From assembly GCA_030407085.1 (NCBI GenBank), contig CM059586.1, positions 91,695,501 to 91,759,500 on the forward strand: a DNA stretch of 64,000 nucleotides, given 5' to 3'. Under the pieces are notes generated by a model. The model was not told the origin of the DNA. It worked only from the letters and a program-made list of their open reading frames with translations, and did not search any database. Made by a program: the position numbers and the translations under genes. Source of the DNA: Trichopria drosophilae. Its lineage: Eukaryota; Arthropoda; Insecta; Hymenoptera; Diapriidae. How positions within the stretch are numbered: the stretch's first letter is position 1; each line of letters opens with the position of its first letter. Positions 43,270 through 54,529 of the stretch are shown here, one piece after another.

Positions 43270-45135
43270 GTTTGTTAAGTATTTGCTTTGCTGAATCTTA
43301 ATCAGGGTCTGACCTGATAGTGCAAATGCTCATCTTATCAATAATGCTCGACTTCTGATTAATATCTAGTAGTATGTCTTATTAGGCGTCGCTAGTCCTT
43401 GAACACTAAAGTGGTATTGACACTTATTGTCGAATAATTAAGTCATAACCAATTCATAATATATTGAAAACAGGATTCAATCATGTTTAATATAATGTTG
43501 TAATTTAAGGGGAGACGTAAATGTTCTGACAGTAATTTATCCCTTCCCGAATATTAAATATTTAGAAGTATCTACTATATTATAATAGTAAGTTTGCATT
43601 ATATTTCCTACAGGCGCAAATTACTCTGGCTAATATTCAGTTATATGTGCATGAAATTTCGAAAATCATAAAAAATATATTTGGCAAATGTATGTTCAGG
43701 TGGGCCTCCTTGTTTTATAAACTTTTTGTACAAAACTGTCTACATAGTGGATATAATGAAATGTCTTAAAACTTCTACCAGAACACTCCTACCTAATATA
43801 TTCAGTAAAATTATTCAAAACATGTATGAAATAAACGTGGATTGGAGGAGGTCGCATATCAAATACAGCGAACTGTTTATAACCCTTAACGTATGTTGTT
43901 TACGTTTCGCGGTTGTTATTCTTTTCATTGCCCGCGGTTCTTGGAAAAATGGTACATTGTTATGAAATTAGAGACAATAATCAATATCTCGCGAACTATT
44001 AAGAAAACCTATATATGTATCCGTGATAAAATAAATTCCTACGAAATAATTGATGAAAATGTTAACGACAAAAATAACACTAACAGTGAGGATTATGTTC
44101 GTATAGTAATTAGCGAAGTTCAATCTTTTTCTTGTTTACGCTTAAATAGCGCTTTTTGCAAAACTACAATATATTTATAAAAATGAACAGAAACTTAATA
44201 TGAAATGGTGTCCTATGAACTTTTCAGTTGTCGTGTAAAAAGAAATATCTATATAATATTACCTAAATTATCGTTTAAAAACTACACAGTTCTAAAATAG
44301 GTATTGAAAAATAAATCCATGATTTTGTTTGGGAAATTGAACATATTTTACTGCTCACAAACTGGCTGGTACGCAAGTTTATTAGCCAAAAACTGGCCAT
44401 TATTTAAACCAAATTTCTTCCAGGGCTACTGTATATGAAATTCAATTTTTACAGTGAATTTTCCATTCGGCGGCAGAGATCAATTTTTGGTAGCATATAG
44501 GTGAAATTCTGCAGAGAATAACATTAAATTCAATATACATACATGGTATTTTTGTGTACATTAAATTTAAGATCTGGCAATAATAGTGAAGACCAATTCC
44601 GTCTTCATTTGCTTGAAATGGTGAATATTCTTTCTAATAAACCGGAATCAAGTTTTATTGAAAGCACTAAATTTGTTTTTCAGTGTAATAATTCAAGTAT
44701 AAGTACTGTTACGATCCGTTGTGATGTTTATGCTATGAAAATGACAAAATTTTGTTTTGAAAAACTCTACTTCCTCCATTTTTAATGTCAGAATTCACTC
44801 TTTGTATAAAAATGGAACTACTATAAAAGAGTTTTCAATGTGAAGGAAATAATAATCCCACTTTTTAGACTGAAAATTCACTCTGTAAGTAGGGAAAGTG
44901 ACAAACAGAAGAAACTTACAAGTAGGGAAAGTGATCTCTTATAAAGTTGCAATTACTCTTTCCTTAGAGTGGCCCGAATGTCACTCTATAAAAACACGAT
45001 TTTCATTTGAAGAAATATACTGTGTATTTTTTGAATATTGAAATATTACCAGAGTCCCTTTTCTCAAAAATACCATTGCGTGTTCACTCTAAAATTATTG
45101 GACTCAATTGCGCACCCAAGAGCGAGAGAGAGAGA

Positions 45136-45174
<39 letters not shown>

Positions 45175-46490
45175 TTAAATTTAACTCCTATATAGGCTTA
45201 AATTTTACTCTCTTGGAGTTACATTTGCTCCTTTTGGGTATTTCATGCTAGGTTGAAATCCCTTTACCAATGTATTTATATATACTGCTTTGCAAAACTA
45301 TGGTTTCTATATGCAGCCGGCCGGCAATCGTGTTTTATTTCAACTAACTATAACATATTCAATTCTAAGGATTCTGAAACGAATACAAAAATTAATAGTT
45401 CGTTAGACTTTTTCGCATCTAATGAAGAAAGCACAAATTATATATCTCAATAAACATGAAGGTAATCAGCGCCCCGAAGCACATGACGCGTTGGTCATCG
45501 GCTGCCACTAACTTTAAACATTCATTACTTTTTGCATATTAGAGCAATAAAGATAAAATTTGCCAGAAAATTTGTTCATAAGATAAAACCAACTTTCTCG
45601 CTGACAGTTTCCGGATATTCGAAATTCGCTCGAAAACGAAGAGCCTGAACGTATACTTTGCAGTTGCGTAGAAAACAATTAATAACTTTATTGTTTATTG
45701 AGATCTTTAATTTGTTATTGCGCCATTAGATGCGGAAGTTTGTAATAAACAATTTCTTTTTATTTCATTTCAAAACCTTCAAAATTGACTATTTTATAGC
45801 GAGTTGCATTAAAAAATCCGGCCACCTATAGTAACATAATTTTGTCTGTACGGTATTCAGTCGCCTTTCTCTTTTTCCGTATTTATTGACGCCATTAGAG
45901 TATATTTTGACTCCAAAGAACTCACATGTAGTCGAACCCGGCTTACGGACTGAAATTTCAGTCTACTAATTTTAGAGTGTTCATTTAGCATTTCGATTTT
46001 TATGTTCAAAAATCAATGTACTAATTCAAAGACCCAACGAAATTTCCGTATCAAGAACTTTTGATCCAAACCCAGTTTTTGCGCACCTTAATAAAATCTA
46101 AGGATTACTAGAATATTATTAATCAATTGTGCACATTGAAACAGTAATAACCAATTTTAAACAAAACTTTTCAACTAAGCTTCAAGTTCTACTCGGTCGA
46201 AAGTATCGTTCTTAAAATCAGCCCTGAATTGCCTTTTGTGTAGAGGTTTGGCTAGGGGTCTTTCAAGTAGATAAATGCAATGCTCTATTGTATGGATATG
46301 AAAACAATACGCACTCTATATTAAGCGTTATTCTTAAATCTATATTATCTACTCACTTCTTCACAGTAATAAAAATGATTTATGTGAATGGGAGAAAGAT
46401 TTTCACGAAAAAGAATGGCGAAATTTAGAAAGTTTTTAAATTGTAGCTTCCTAACCCTTTTCGTCCAGAAAGACCGAAAAATGGATAAAA
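43270..46490. other. AT-rich DNA, no supported gene
   Basis: Frames at 43681-43965, 43893-44180 and 44543-44785 plus show no recognisable motif. AAGTAGGGAAAGTGA occurs twice (44887 and 44920), within a zone of TCACTCT...ATAAAA modules that may be a MITE. An ACTGGC..CCAAAAACTGGCC piece near 44363-44400 resembles the repeat at 46.5-47.3 kb. No RNA gene. Confidence 0.4.
45123..45170. repeat. (GA)n microsatellite
   Basis: About 24 GA dinucleotides with a single interruption (AGTGAG). The Glu/Arg-rich frame across it is an artefact. Confidence 0.95.
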
Positions 46491-46494
46491 TTTT

Positions 46495-47281
46495 CAGTGC
46501 CCAGGTAGAAAATCGGTCAGGAAAAAATACCTAGAAACCAGCACCTGGGCAGTGATATCTGTTAAAAACTGGCCACGTAATTAATATCTAGTTTTTAGGT
46601 AGTAACATCTCTGTTACACTATATTTTAATAAATTAAAAAACTATTCAAAAATTAGCCAGTTACTACTTAAGCATCTAGATAATGCCCGACTTTCAAAAT
46701 ATTTTTGATAAATAAATGTTTAATTAAACTTCAAAGAAACTGGTTAAGAATTATACATATAATTATATGGAATCCGATACTTGTTCTCCAAAACATACAT
46801 TTCGCATTGTTATGTTTATAGAAGGAATGTGAACTGGGAATGAGATGTCAATTTATCAGTTTAATCTTAAATCTTACTTTAAGATATAAACGGACTAAAC
46901 GTAATAAAAACTCACACACACATATTATATTTCATTCTCACTCAGTCATGAGGTCAGAGGTTATGTTAATCGTGTTCACAATGTAATATACTATTGGTTT
47001 CCGCACTAAACTATGGTTCGGCAATGGTTACGACTGGGCTTGTATCAAAATCTGGGCTAAACAACAGCAGCACTGGTTGAGGCTTAATTGAAATGTAATT
47101 AAAAATATTTCTTGGGCAAAACTAGACCGGTATTAGCTAATATTAGCAGAGTACTACATCCGGGCACTAGTCGAATTTTATACCACACGGTAGGTATGAA
47201 TACTGGCCAGTTTCACTGCCCAGTGTCAAGTAAAACTGACCAGTAACTTTTTTTTACCCGGATTCAATTTTTGCTTGGGTG
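46495..47281. repeat. cluster of ACTGGCCAG-type MITE pieces
   Basis: CAGTGCCCAGGTAG (46495) and ACCTGGGCAGTG (46543) form a small inverted pair. AAACTGGCC modules follow. At 47030-47281 GGGCTTGTATCAAAATCTGGG and the right end CCCGGATTCAATTTTTGCTT are roughly inverted, with TACTGGCCAGTTT and AAAACTGACCAGT inside. These look like degraded members of a family with CCCAAG-type ends and a CTGGCCAG palindromic core. The 46.6-47.0 kb interval between is AT-rich without a gene. Confidence 0.5.
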
Positions 47282-47289
47282 CTTTTCTT

Positions 47290-47890
47290 TTGAATCCTGT
47301 GGTCAGAATAAGCCGGTGAATTCATAATTTCGAAAAAAATACCGATGTTTTCAAAGATTTTTCAAACTTTAACTGACTTGCTTTAGTGTATATCTTGATA
47401 TCAATAATACATATTCTCATTTTGTTTTAATTTCACTTTTCCGCATTGAAACCACTTCAGAATTCCAGTTAGAATAAACAAAAATCGTGTCCTCGAGATC
47501 TGAACTTTATAATGTGAATAGTAACATTTTGAAAACATTCAAAATGGCAACTGAAAAAATCAGCGAAAAGTTCAGGCTTGTTGTACATTGAACATGATAG
47601 ACTTTCACAAAAAATATTGCCCGTCAAAAAATTGTTAGAAATGCTCAAAGAATATACCGAATTTTTTCAGATTTTTTTAAAGAATTTTCAAAAACGGAGT
47701 TTGCAAAAAATTGAAACAAATGGCAATAAACCATCATGATTTTTTTTACTTGAATAATCGTCGATAAATTCAAGATTCTTTTATTTCAACGTGATAGACT
47801 TTCCAAAAAAATCTTGCTGAACAAAAAATTCTAGGAATTGTTCAGAGAAATTAAAGATTTTAGAAATTAAAAAATGTTGAAAAATTTCTT
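47290..47890. other. AT-rich DNA with dispersed repeat pieces
   Basis: TAGTGTATATCTTGATATCA (47386) with AATAATACATATTC matches about 12928-12958. CGTGTCCTCGAGATCTGAAC (47487) matches 33421. These are fragments of older dispersed repeats. No gene is seen. Confidence 0.4.
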
Positions 47891-47896
47891 CATTAA

Positions 47897-48236
47897 CCTG
47901 AACACTTCCGGAAAATCTATATATAGATTTCAATAAATAATTCACTGAATTCGCTAAAAATCAATATCCTGTGGTTTATAAGTCGCTGATTACGAATCTG
48001 AGTGTTATTTTTTACAACTAACATCAGATTCGTGATCCCGAAAACACCAGCGTAACAAATTCCAAACAAATTCGTTAAAATTTAAAGGAGAAAATTGAAT
48101 TATTGTTGAATTATTTCCAACCGTTAGTCACCGGGAAGTCTATATTTCGACTCTGCGTGCGATTGAAACTTTCTATAACATATTTTTAAGTTATAGCCAC
48201 ATAATTTTGGAATTTGAATACCCGGCAGTCTACCGG
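47897..48236. mobile_element. piggyBac-like MITE, second copy
   Basis: TTAA at 47893-47896 and 48237-48240 bracket a 340-bp copy of the element at 17056-17503, inverted. Left end CCTGAACACTTCCGGAAAAT has drifted. The right end, complemented, is CCGGTAGACTGCCGGGTATT. Shared blocks are GAATTCGCTAAAAATCAATA, CATCAGATTCGTGAT and TTCTATAACATATTTTTAAG-like sequence. It is about 100 bp shorter than the first copy. Confidence 0.85.
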
Positions 48237-48239
48237 TTA

Positions 48240-48825
48240 AATTCAGTGTATTCTTTGAGCTATTTTGAGAACTCGATGTTGAGTAACGTTTTTCCCGAAA
48301 ATCTGTCCGTTCAAATAAAAAAGTTCTGAAATTATCGCTGATATTTTTCTGTTTGAGTCGCCAAATTTTGTATGCTTTCATCTTTATTTGCAAAAATTTA
48401 CTAAGCAAATTTTAAAGTTTTCGAATGTCCGATTTCTTTACTTCAAACAAGAATTCTGAAATAATTTTAATGGGAAAATGCGGGATAAAAAAACAATTTG
48501 AAATATCCTCTTTTTTTTGCAATAATGATATATAATTTTTGGCACTTTCATTTTTTAAAAAGTCTAGTGAAATATTCTGAAAATTCAGTTAACTATACGT
48601 CAGATATGTCTGGTTGGACATTTTGAAGATCCTTCTTACGCATAAAATACAATCGTCTAAAACTATAGTGAGGAATTGTCCATGCCGGGCATAATGGGTT
48701 AAAAAAAAGCAGCACAATTAAAAATAGCACCGATTCTTTGCACCCAGCTGGATTTGAAAACTTATTTTCCTTCTGTGTACGTTCAATTGTCAATGAAGAC
48801 ATCAGCATACTCGTCCACTTAGTTG
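48240..48825. other. AT-rich DNA, no supported gene
   Basis: TTAACCCATTATGCCCGGC lies on the minus strand at about 48677-48695. It is a TTAACCCATT-type end like that at 49971, but no partner was found. Frames here are not supported. Confidence 0.35.
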
Positions 48826-48829
48826 TAAA

Positions 48830-49260
48830 GTAGGAAGTAGGGGAACGGAGACATCTCGCGCTTTTAAAAAATTGGTTTCTTGGAATGATCGCGAGCGGAC
48901 TCGAGACAGTGAGAAAGAAAAAAACGACATTACGCTGAATGACGAGCGACACTTGTCGGTAAACTTCAAGCGTCTTTGCCGTGATTTCTTCGTGGCTGTT
49001 AGTCGTGGAGAGGCTCCTCTCGTTTCTCTCTTAAGCCCCGGACAATGCGGCAAATGAACCGAATTTGCGAAACGCAGCGGCGTGAGGCACAATAGCCTTA
49101 GCAAAGACCGGGCTATGGTGCATCGCTGCATATATAGGCGTTAGAACTAACACCGTTCAAGGTGTCAAGAGAAAGAGGTTGCGGCCCACTGCTCACCGCT
49201 ACTTGGTTTCTAACGCACTTTACACCCCCGGCACCTCCCTTTGGCTTTTTTGCAGATTTT
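48830..49260. other. CpG-rich island, possible 5' region
   Basis: The block contains GATCGCGAGCGGACTCGAG, GGCAAATGAACCG and GCGAAACGCAGCGGCGTGAGG. It is followed by CATATATAGGCG (49128-49139), a TATA-like element. The frames on both strands (48872-49057 plus, 48802-49131 minus) are typical of low-stop CpG-rich DNA. No domain is recognised. Confidence 0.35.
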
Positions 49261-49970
49261 CTATCCTGTCGTATCTCTTTCGATCTTTATTCCTTTTTTG
49301 TATGAGAGCATATCCTTATTTGCTATTCAAAAAAAAAAAACAAGTTTAGGATTACTATTTGGCCTGCCTTAATTGCAACGCTTTAGAATCGGTATCGATA
49401 ATTTTAGACATTTCTCAAGTATTTCAGGGTAAATTTATTTATTTCAATTGTTGGATGGTTAATACAGAATTTTCTATAATTGGAAATCTTTGTACAGAGC
49501 AGTTAGTACTTAAGGAACTGAGATAGTACGCCAGAAACTAAAACGTAATACCGTAACTAAATAAGTACATCACCTAATGCAATCAGACCATGATAGAATT
49601 CCCATATTCAAGAGGAAGTTCTCCTCAAGCGATTAAAAATACGATATTTTTTTTCAGGGACGAATGTAAATTGACCAATCTAGTTTTTTTGCACTTATTT
49701 AAGTATACAAACATTTGTTTAGCCAATAATATAGCCCCCGCTGCAACGGGATCGCTTAAAAAAAGGTGAATTGCTGGATGGTCGGATTTTGAGCGTAGGA
49801 TTGGTCAGAAACAAGAAACCAAAATATTTTCTTCAAATATACGATATTCGTTGGTGATTGACCCAATAAAATTAGAAAAAGTAGAACATTTTAAAAAATG
49901 GCCATCGTTTTCGAAGTACTATAAAAAATATGAAATATCACGCAGTTAGGTTCAAGCCAATTTTTCTATC
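49261..49970. other. AT-rich DNA, no gene seen
   Basis: A poly-A stretch lies near 49329. No structured repeat or frame is supported. Confidence 0.4.
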
Positions 49971-49984
49971 TTAACCCATTTCGT

Positions 49985-51005
49985 TCCAAAACGACAAAAT
50001 TTGTCGCCGGTTTTCATCCTCCGTTAGTTTATGCATATCTTTGAGATACTGTTATGAAATGCAGGTTTTCTATAGTTCTTAGGTATACTCTTTTCGAATC
50101 TGAAATTCGCTTTTCGATGACACTTTTTTATAAATATGACCACTTAAACGGGGGAATTCGTGGAAAAAAGCGAAAACTTTTTCAGAAAACTTCAATGTTT
50201 CTTGTGAAGGAGTTCCGGAATCATGTCAGGCCTCAGAATCCTGTGGCATAATGAGTTGTACTAGAAGTTGGTCAATATTAAGGTTTAAGGTACAAAATGG
50301 CGTCCTCACAATGGCGCTATTGATTCGGATTTTTTAATTTATTTGAGTTTTATTAAAACATTTCTGGTATTTTGTCATATATTTTGATGAATATGTTCTA
50401 GTGGATTATTTTTGAGGTTGGTGAATACAAATCCGTTATTAAATTTTGAAAATTCAAAATAGGGATTCCAATATGGCTGACTGCAATTTTAAAAAATTGT
50501 CTGGTATTTGGTATATAGAATGTTCCGAAGTCACATGCGATCCGCCATTTTGAATGCGCAAAATTTAATAACGAATTAGTATTCAGTCACCTCAAAAGCA
50601 ATCTATATATTCATCAAAGTTCACTTCAGGATACAAGAAATATTTTAATAAAACCCAAATAACAAAAAAATTTCGTATGAGCAGCGCCATTTTGTAACTT
50701 AAATCTTAATATTGACCAACTTTTAGTAAAACTCATTATGCCACAGGATTCTGAGGCCTGACACGATTCCGGAACTCCTTTGCAAGAAACATTGCAGTTT
50801 TCTGAAAAAGTTTTCGCTTTTTTCCACGTTTTCTTCCGTTTAAGTGGTCATATTTAAAAAATAGAAAGTGATATCGTAAAACGGACTTAAGATTCGCAAA
50901 AAGAGCATACCCAAAAACTATAGAAAACCTGCATTTCATAATAATATCTCAAAGATATCCATAAAATTACGTAGGATGAAAACCGGCGACAAATTTTGTC
51001 GTTTC
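49985..51005. repeat. 1-kb palindrome, arms about 500 bp
   Basis: Left and right halves pair almost throughout around a centre near 50495. Landmarks are CGACAAAATTTGTCGCCGG / CCGGCGACAAATTTTGTCG, TATGAAATGCAGGTTTTC / GAAAACCTGCATTTCATA, GCCACAGGATTCTGAGGCC (complement on the left) and TTGGTCAATATTAAG / CTTAATATTGACCAA. The inner third contains GGCGGAT/GCCATTTT-family modules. Mirrored short frames lie at 50054-50251 plus and 50736-50939 minus. Confidence 0.9.
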
Positions 51006-51029
51006 GTATATGAATTTGAAGAAATAGTA

Positions 51030-51097
51030 CACGGAAAGAAGTAGTTATTACCGGATAACATACTGATGGTATGAGATGCAATAGTTTTCTCTCTGTG
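51030..51097. mobile_element. 68-bp MITE, CACGGAAA/CTCTGTG ends
   Basis: CACGGAAAGAAGTAGTTATT and AATAGTTTTCTCTCTGTG are imperfect inverted ends. TA precedes the left end and CA follows the right. It is a small member of the CAC(N)GAGA family and sits just outside the palindrome. Confidence 0.6.
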
Positions 51098-51589
51098 CAA
51101 TAAAGCTAAGAACTCGTCCGTAAGAACTGCTTGACGGCTAAATGTTAATTGTATTATATTATTATTTCTTTTAATTTTACGTGAGAGGCTCCATACTTCG
51201 CTAGCCATACTCACGACGTTAGATCCGGATTCGATTTCAATCAAATTGGTTTGATTGTTATGCACAGTGTATTGACTAGTCAAATAATAGACATTTGTCC
51301 GAAAATATGCAAAATTACAATTTGTATGAGCTATCACGAATCCACCACTTTGTTTTTTGCAAAACATTCGACGGGAGAAGAAATGGCTGAGCAAAAAACG
51401 ATTAAATAATCTTCGAATTTGCCAACTGATTCTGATTCAAAAGAGGAGGTCTAAAACTATCAATCTTGACTTATTTCAATTTTTTAAATTAGCAGCGTTT
51501 AGAACAAAAGTTATAGTTTGGAAAAAATGTCGAACTTTCGGAATGAAAAGGGTTAAGGGGGTTCTAAAGTGGTCAGCCGGTAAGGTTGG

Positions 51590-52030
51590 AAATTAAAAAG
51601 CGTAAAAGAAAGATGTCTGAATGACATTTTCAAAAATGCCGGCTTTGTAAATGCAATTCTAATTACTATAGTAGATTTCCTGGAAAATACCAATGACGTT
51701 AATGGAGAACTAACCAAGAATTATCGGAAATAAGTGATTTTTGATTATGTTAGACAGTCGGTTCTCAATTAATGTCTGAATCCATTCATAAAATTTTGGC
51801 TTTGTAAGGATAATTCTACTTTCTACATACAGACTTTTACAGAATGCCAAAGATGTTAATTAAGAATTGACCGACAGTTATTGGAAATACCTAATTTTTA
51901 ATACTTAATTAGTTCTCGTTCAATTCCTAATTAATTTCTTTGGCATTCATTAATTCGCCGCTTATAATAATTAAAGTAGTTACCTTTACACAGTCCGAAC
52001 TTTTACAAGCCGATTCAGACATTTTTAATT
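51590..52030 (+). repeat. dispersed repeat, two diverged copies
   Basis: Modules TCTGAATGACATTTTCAAAA, GGCTTTGTAAATGCAATTCT, AATTACTATAGTAGATTTCC and CCAATGACGTTAATGGAGAAC occur first. A more diverged version follows from about 51765. The same series appears on the minus strand at 55540-55760. No coding region. Class unknown. Confidence 0.6.
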
Positions 52031-52051
52031 ATTTATTTTCGCTCAATAATG

Positions 52052-52730
52052 TATAACCAGAAACCGGACTATACTTTTCAGAAGGTTTTCGTCACGTTGA
52101 ATCCAAATCTGGCCGCACAATTGTATTATCGCAATAAGATCTTGAAATATCTTAACCTAAAAGTGGGAAAACTCCACTTTTTACTACTTTTACTACGTTT
52201 TTGTGCAGAAACAAAAGTGTTGTTCATAATTTGCAAAACGCAGATTAGGGTGCTATTCATCAGATTTAAATTGCTTTTTTAGTCATTCCGATATGATTAT
52301 TTTCATCGAGTTATTCAAGTTTTTGTCAAGCTATAAATATGATTTCCATCATTTAGTAAATGTGTAATTGTATATAAATAATTAACAAAATGAGGCCAAC
52401 CTTCTTGCTTGGAGTTGTTCCATCACGTCAAGATTTTGAGATATCCTGACATGAGAGTTCAAAAAACATCATTTTTACCTAATTTTAAAAAGTTCTTGTT
52501 CGGAACAAAACTCTTGTATGCAATTTGACAAAAACCTGATTAAAGTACCTTTATCAAAAACTGAGTATACTTTTCTAAAGATTTTCGATGTGCTAAATCT
52601 AAATCTGGTCGCAACCGTTTTTTTAGGTTATGATTTCTTAAAACCTTGACGTGATAGAACCATTCTGCTGTCAGATTTCGAATCAGCGCATCGAAAACTT
52701 TTGAAAAAGTATAGTCCGGTTTCTGGGTAT
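52052..52730. mobile_element. foldback element, arms about 100 bp
   Basis: CCAGAAACCGGACTATACTT on the left matches, complemented, AAGTATAGTCCGGTTTCTGG on the right. AAGGTTTTCG / CGAAAACTTTT and the CACGTTGAATCCAAATCTGG / GATTTCGAATCAGCG regions extend it. A third arm-like copy (ACTGAGTATACTTTTCTAAA with CTAAATCTAAATCTGG) lies inside near 52560-52615. TATA flanks the left end and GGTATGG the right. No coding capacity. Confidence 0.75.
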
Positions 52731-52739
52731 GGAGATCAG

Positions 52740-53410
52740 GCTAATTGTATTGGCCTGTGTAATATTAGTTTGATATATTGATGATCTCATCCTAATATTA
52801 AAACATATTACTAAACATATGTTAGTTTAATGGGTCAATCTTTCACTAACAAATAGTAAAATACCAATAATATTAGTAAAATTATACAATCTATTTGCTT
52901 CTTATTGAAGATTCTTTTATGGTATATGAATTTCCATTTTTCAGATGAAATAAAAAGTATACTTTTGTGAAGTCAAAACTTTTTGAATTGAAACTCTTTT
53001 TTAAATTTAATTTTGATAAAATCCCAATTATTTTATATGTAATCGTAGTACGAGCAATCCCTTCCTTCCAGTTTATGGTAGGAATGTTTAATTATTCTTC
53101 CCGAATCATTCGCACTATTCGGAACTGTTTCGCTAGAAATGCCTAATATTAAAACTCTAACATCCCTCGTAGAGATGATCACGAGAATCTGCCCAGAATT
53201 ATCCTAGATTTTGATGATCTGGCTAGAAACTAGCTCTATAATATAGGAATTTGAGTTCGTGAACCAAAAAAAACACAACACCTTTACGAGAAAATAGACC
53301 GCTCTTTATTTTGCGTATCGCAATCGCACTATTCGCAACTCGTCGTTTAATGCAGCAGCTGCCGTGGAACTACCCGTTCTTGCCGATAAGCGCAATGGTC
53401 CTTTATTGTT
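52740..53410. other. AT-rich DNA, no gene seen
   Basis: Unstructured AT-rich sequence with no supported frame or match elsewhere in the window. Confidence 0.4.
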
Positions 53411-53411
53411 T

Positions 53412-53415
<4 letters not shown>

Positions 53416-53505
<90 letters not shown>
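53416..53505. repeat. (AT)n microsatellite followed by (TG)n
   Basis: About 39 uninterrupted AT dinucleotides run to 53494, then five TG units. Frames on both strands translate it as alternating Ile/Tyr. The tract can form a hairpin. Confidence 0.97.
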
Positions 53506-53559
53506 ATTTATACACACCGCGTACGCATTCAAATCCAACAATAATATGGGTCGAAATCC

Positions 53560-54035
53560 TACTAAAAATGACATGAATTCTGGCGTAAATCTACCGAGAC
53601 GTGAGACATTGGGACAGCTAATGTAGTTTAACGTGAGTGCGACAAGCTCCTACAACTTATCGACCTCCGCTCGATTCGAGAATCTCGAATACCTCTCGAT
53701 CGAACGCCCAATATGGCGGCTTGCTCTCAGCCCTCTCAGCTGATTCGCCTGCCCATGCTGTCGCGATTGTTTACAAAGCTGTTATAAAGATCAAAGCTTC
53801 ATTTCGACAGAAAAATTGTTTACATTTACACATGCTCATTTTGTCGAATCGATTGATCCTTACCTATTATACAAATTTAACATGATATTTTCAGTTTGTA
53901 ATTATTGCTTTATGCGACTCTAAATATATATGTTATTGTCTATAGCGGGTTTTCACCTGGAATTCGTGTATATTTCTACCTAGATTCTACCGAACAATAG
54001 GATAATGGCTAGTTCAACCAGCCAAATCTTTACTA
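53560..54035 (-). repeat. interspersed repeat, copy B (inverse of 10 kb)
   Basis: This is the inverted counterpart of 9975-10437. It keeps GACATGAATTCTGGCGTAAA, CTCGAATACCTCTCGATCG, GCCCAATATGGCGGCTTGC and GGCTAGTTCAACCAGCC. Extra bases near 53735-53765 distinguish it. Its boundary with the AT microsatellite suggests the repeat begins soon after 53540. Confidence 0.75.
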
Positions 54036-54039
54036 GGGA

Positions 54040-54525
54040 TATCCCTGAAATATTTAAATAGTTTTTATTGTTAAAAAATGTCAAAAATCGTTTTTATCAC
54101 ACAAATAAACTAATCAAGTCCCTTAAGTGACCCTGAAAGTAAACAATTGTTGTTTTAATCATTTTTATAAACAAAAAATGATGGTGCATTTTTAGCCAAA
54201 CCTCGGAGATAAAAAAAATAATTTTTTTTGAAAATTTGCTTCATTTTTTGTCGACAGTATCGCAAAAAAATTGGACGTTTATCCTATTACTTTTTTGTCA
54301 TGCGAAACTCCATCGCAAATGTTTATCGACCAAAACGATTGCGATATATTCGAATATTTATTTCATTTATAAAAAAGATTGTTTAGTATATACAGTTTCC
54401 TGTACATTATAAAAATATGTCGAAACTACTATTAGTTGCGGTGAAACGTTTCCTTTAGTTACAAATACTTAAATTTATAGTAAAATTAGAGATACGAGTC
54501 GCATAATAACCTGATTTGAAGGGGA
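54040..54525. other. AT-rich DNA, no gene seen
   Basis: No structured repeat, RNA gene or supported frame. Confidence 0.4.
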
Positions 54526-54529
54526 ATGC

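Larger units (their letters stand above)
49975..51552. mobile_element. possible piggyBac-like element around a palindrome
   Basis: TTAA (49971-49974) then CCCATTTCGTTCC on the left, and GGAATGAAAAGGG then TTAA (51553-51556) on the right, form inverted termini with the piggyBac-type TTAA site. Inside lie the 1-kb palindrome (49985-51005), a small TA-type MITE (51030-51097) and about 450 bases of other DNA. The pairing of these outer ends is my inference. The right motif might belong to a different insertion. Confidence 0.45.

Noticed and set aside
43681..44180. Two overlapping plus frames with hydrophobic segments, considered as a chemoreceptor fragment
   Set aside because: No conserved receptor C-terminal motif or consistent splice sites could be seen. 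Composition fits AT-rich chance.
53306..53576. Frames with alternating Ile-Tyr across the AT tract
   Set aside because: They read through a dinucleotide microsatellite and have no other content.
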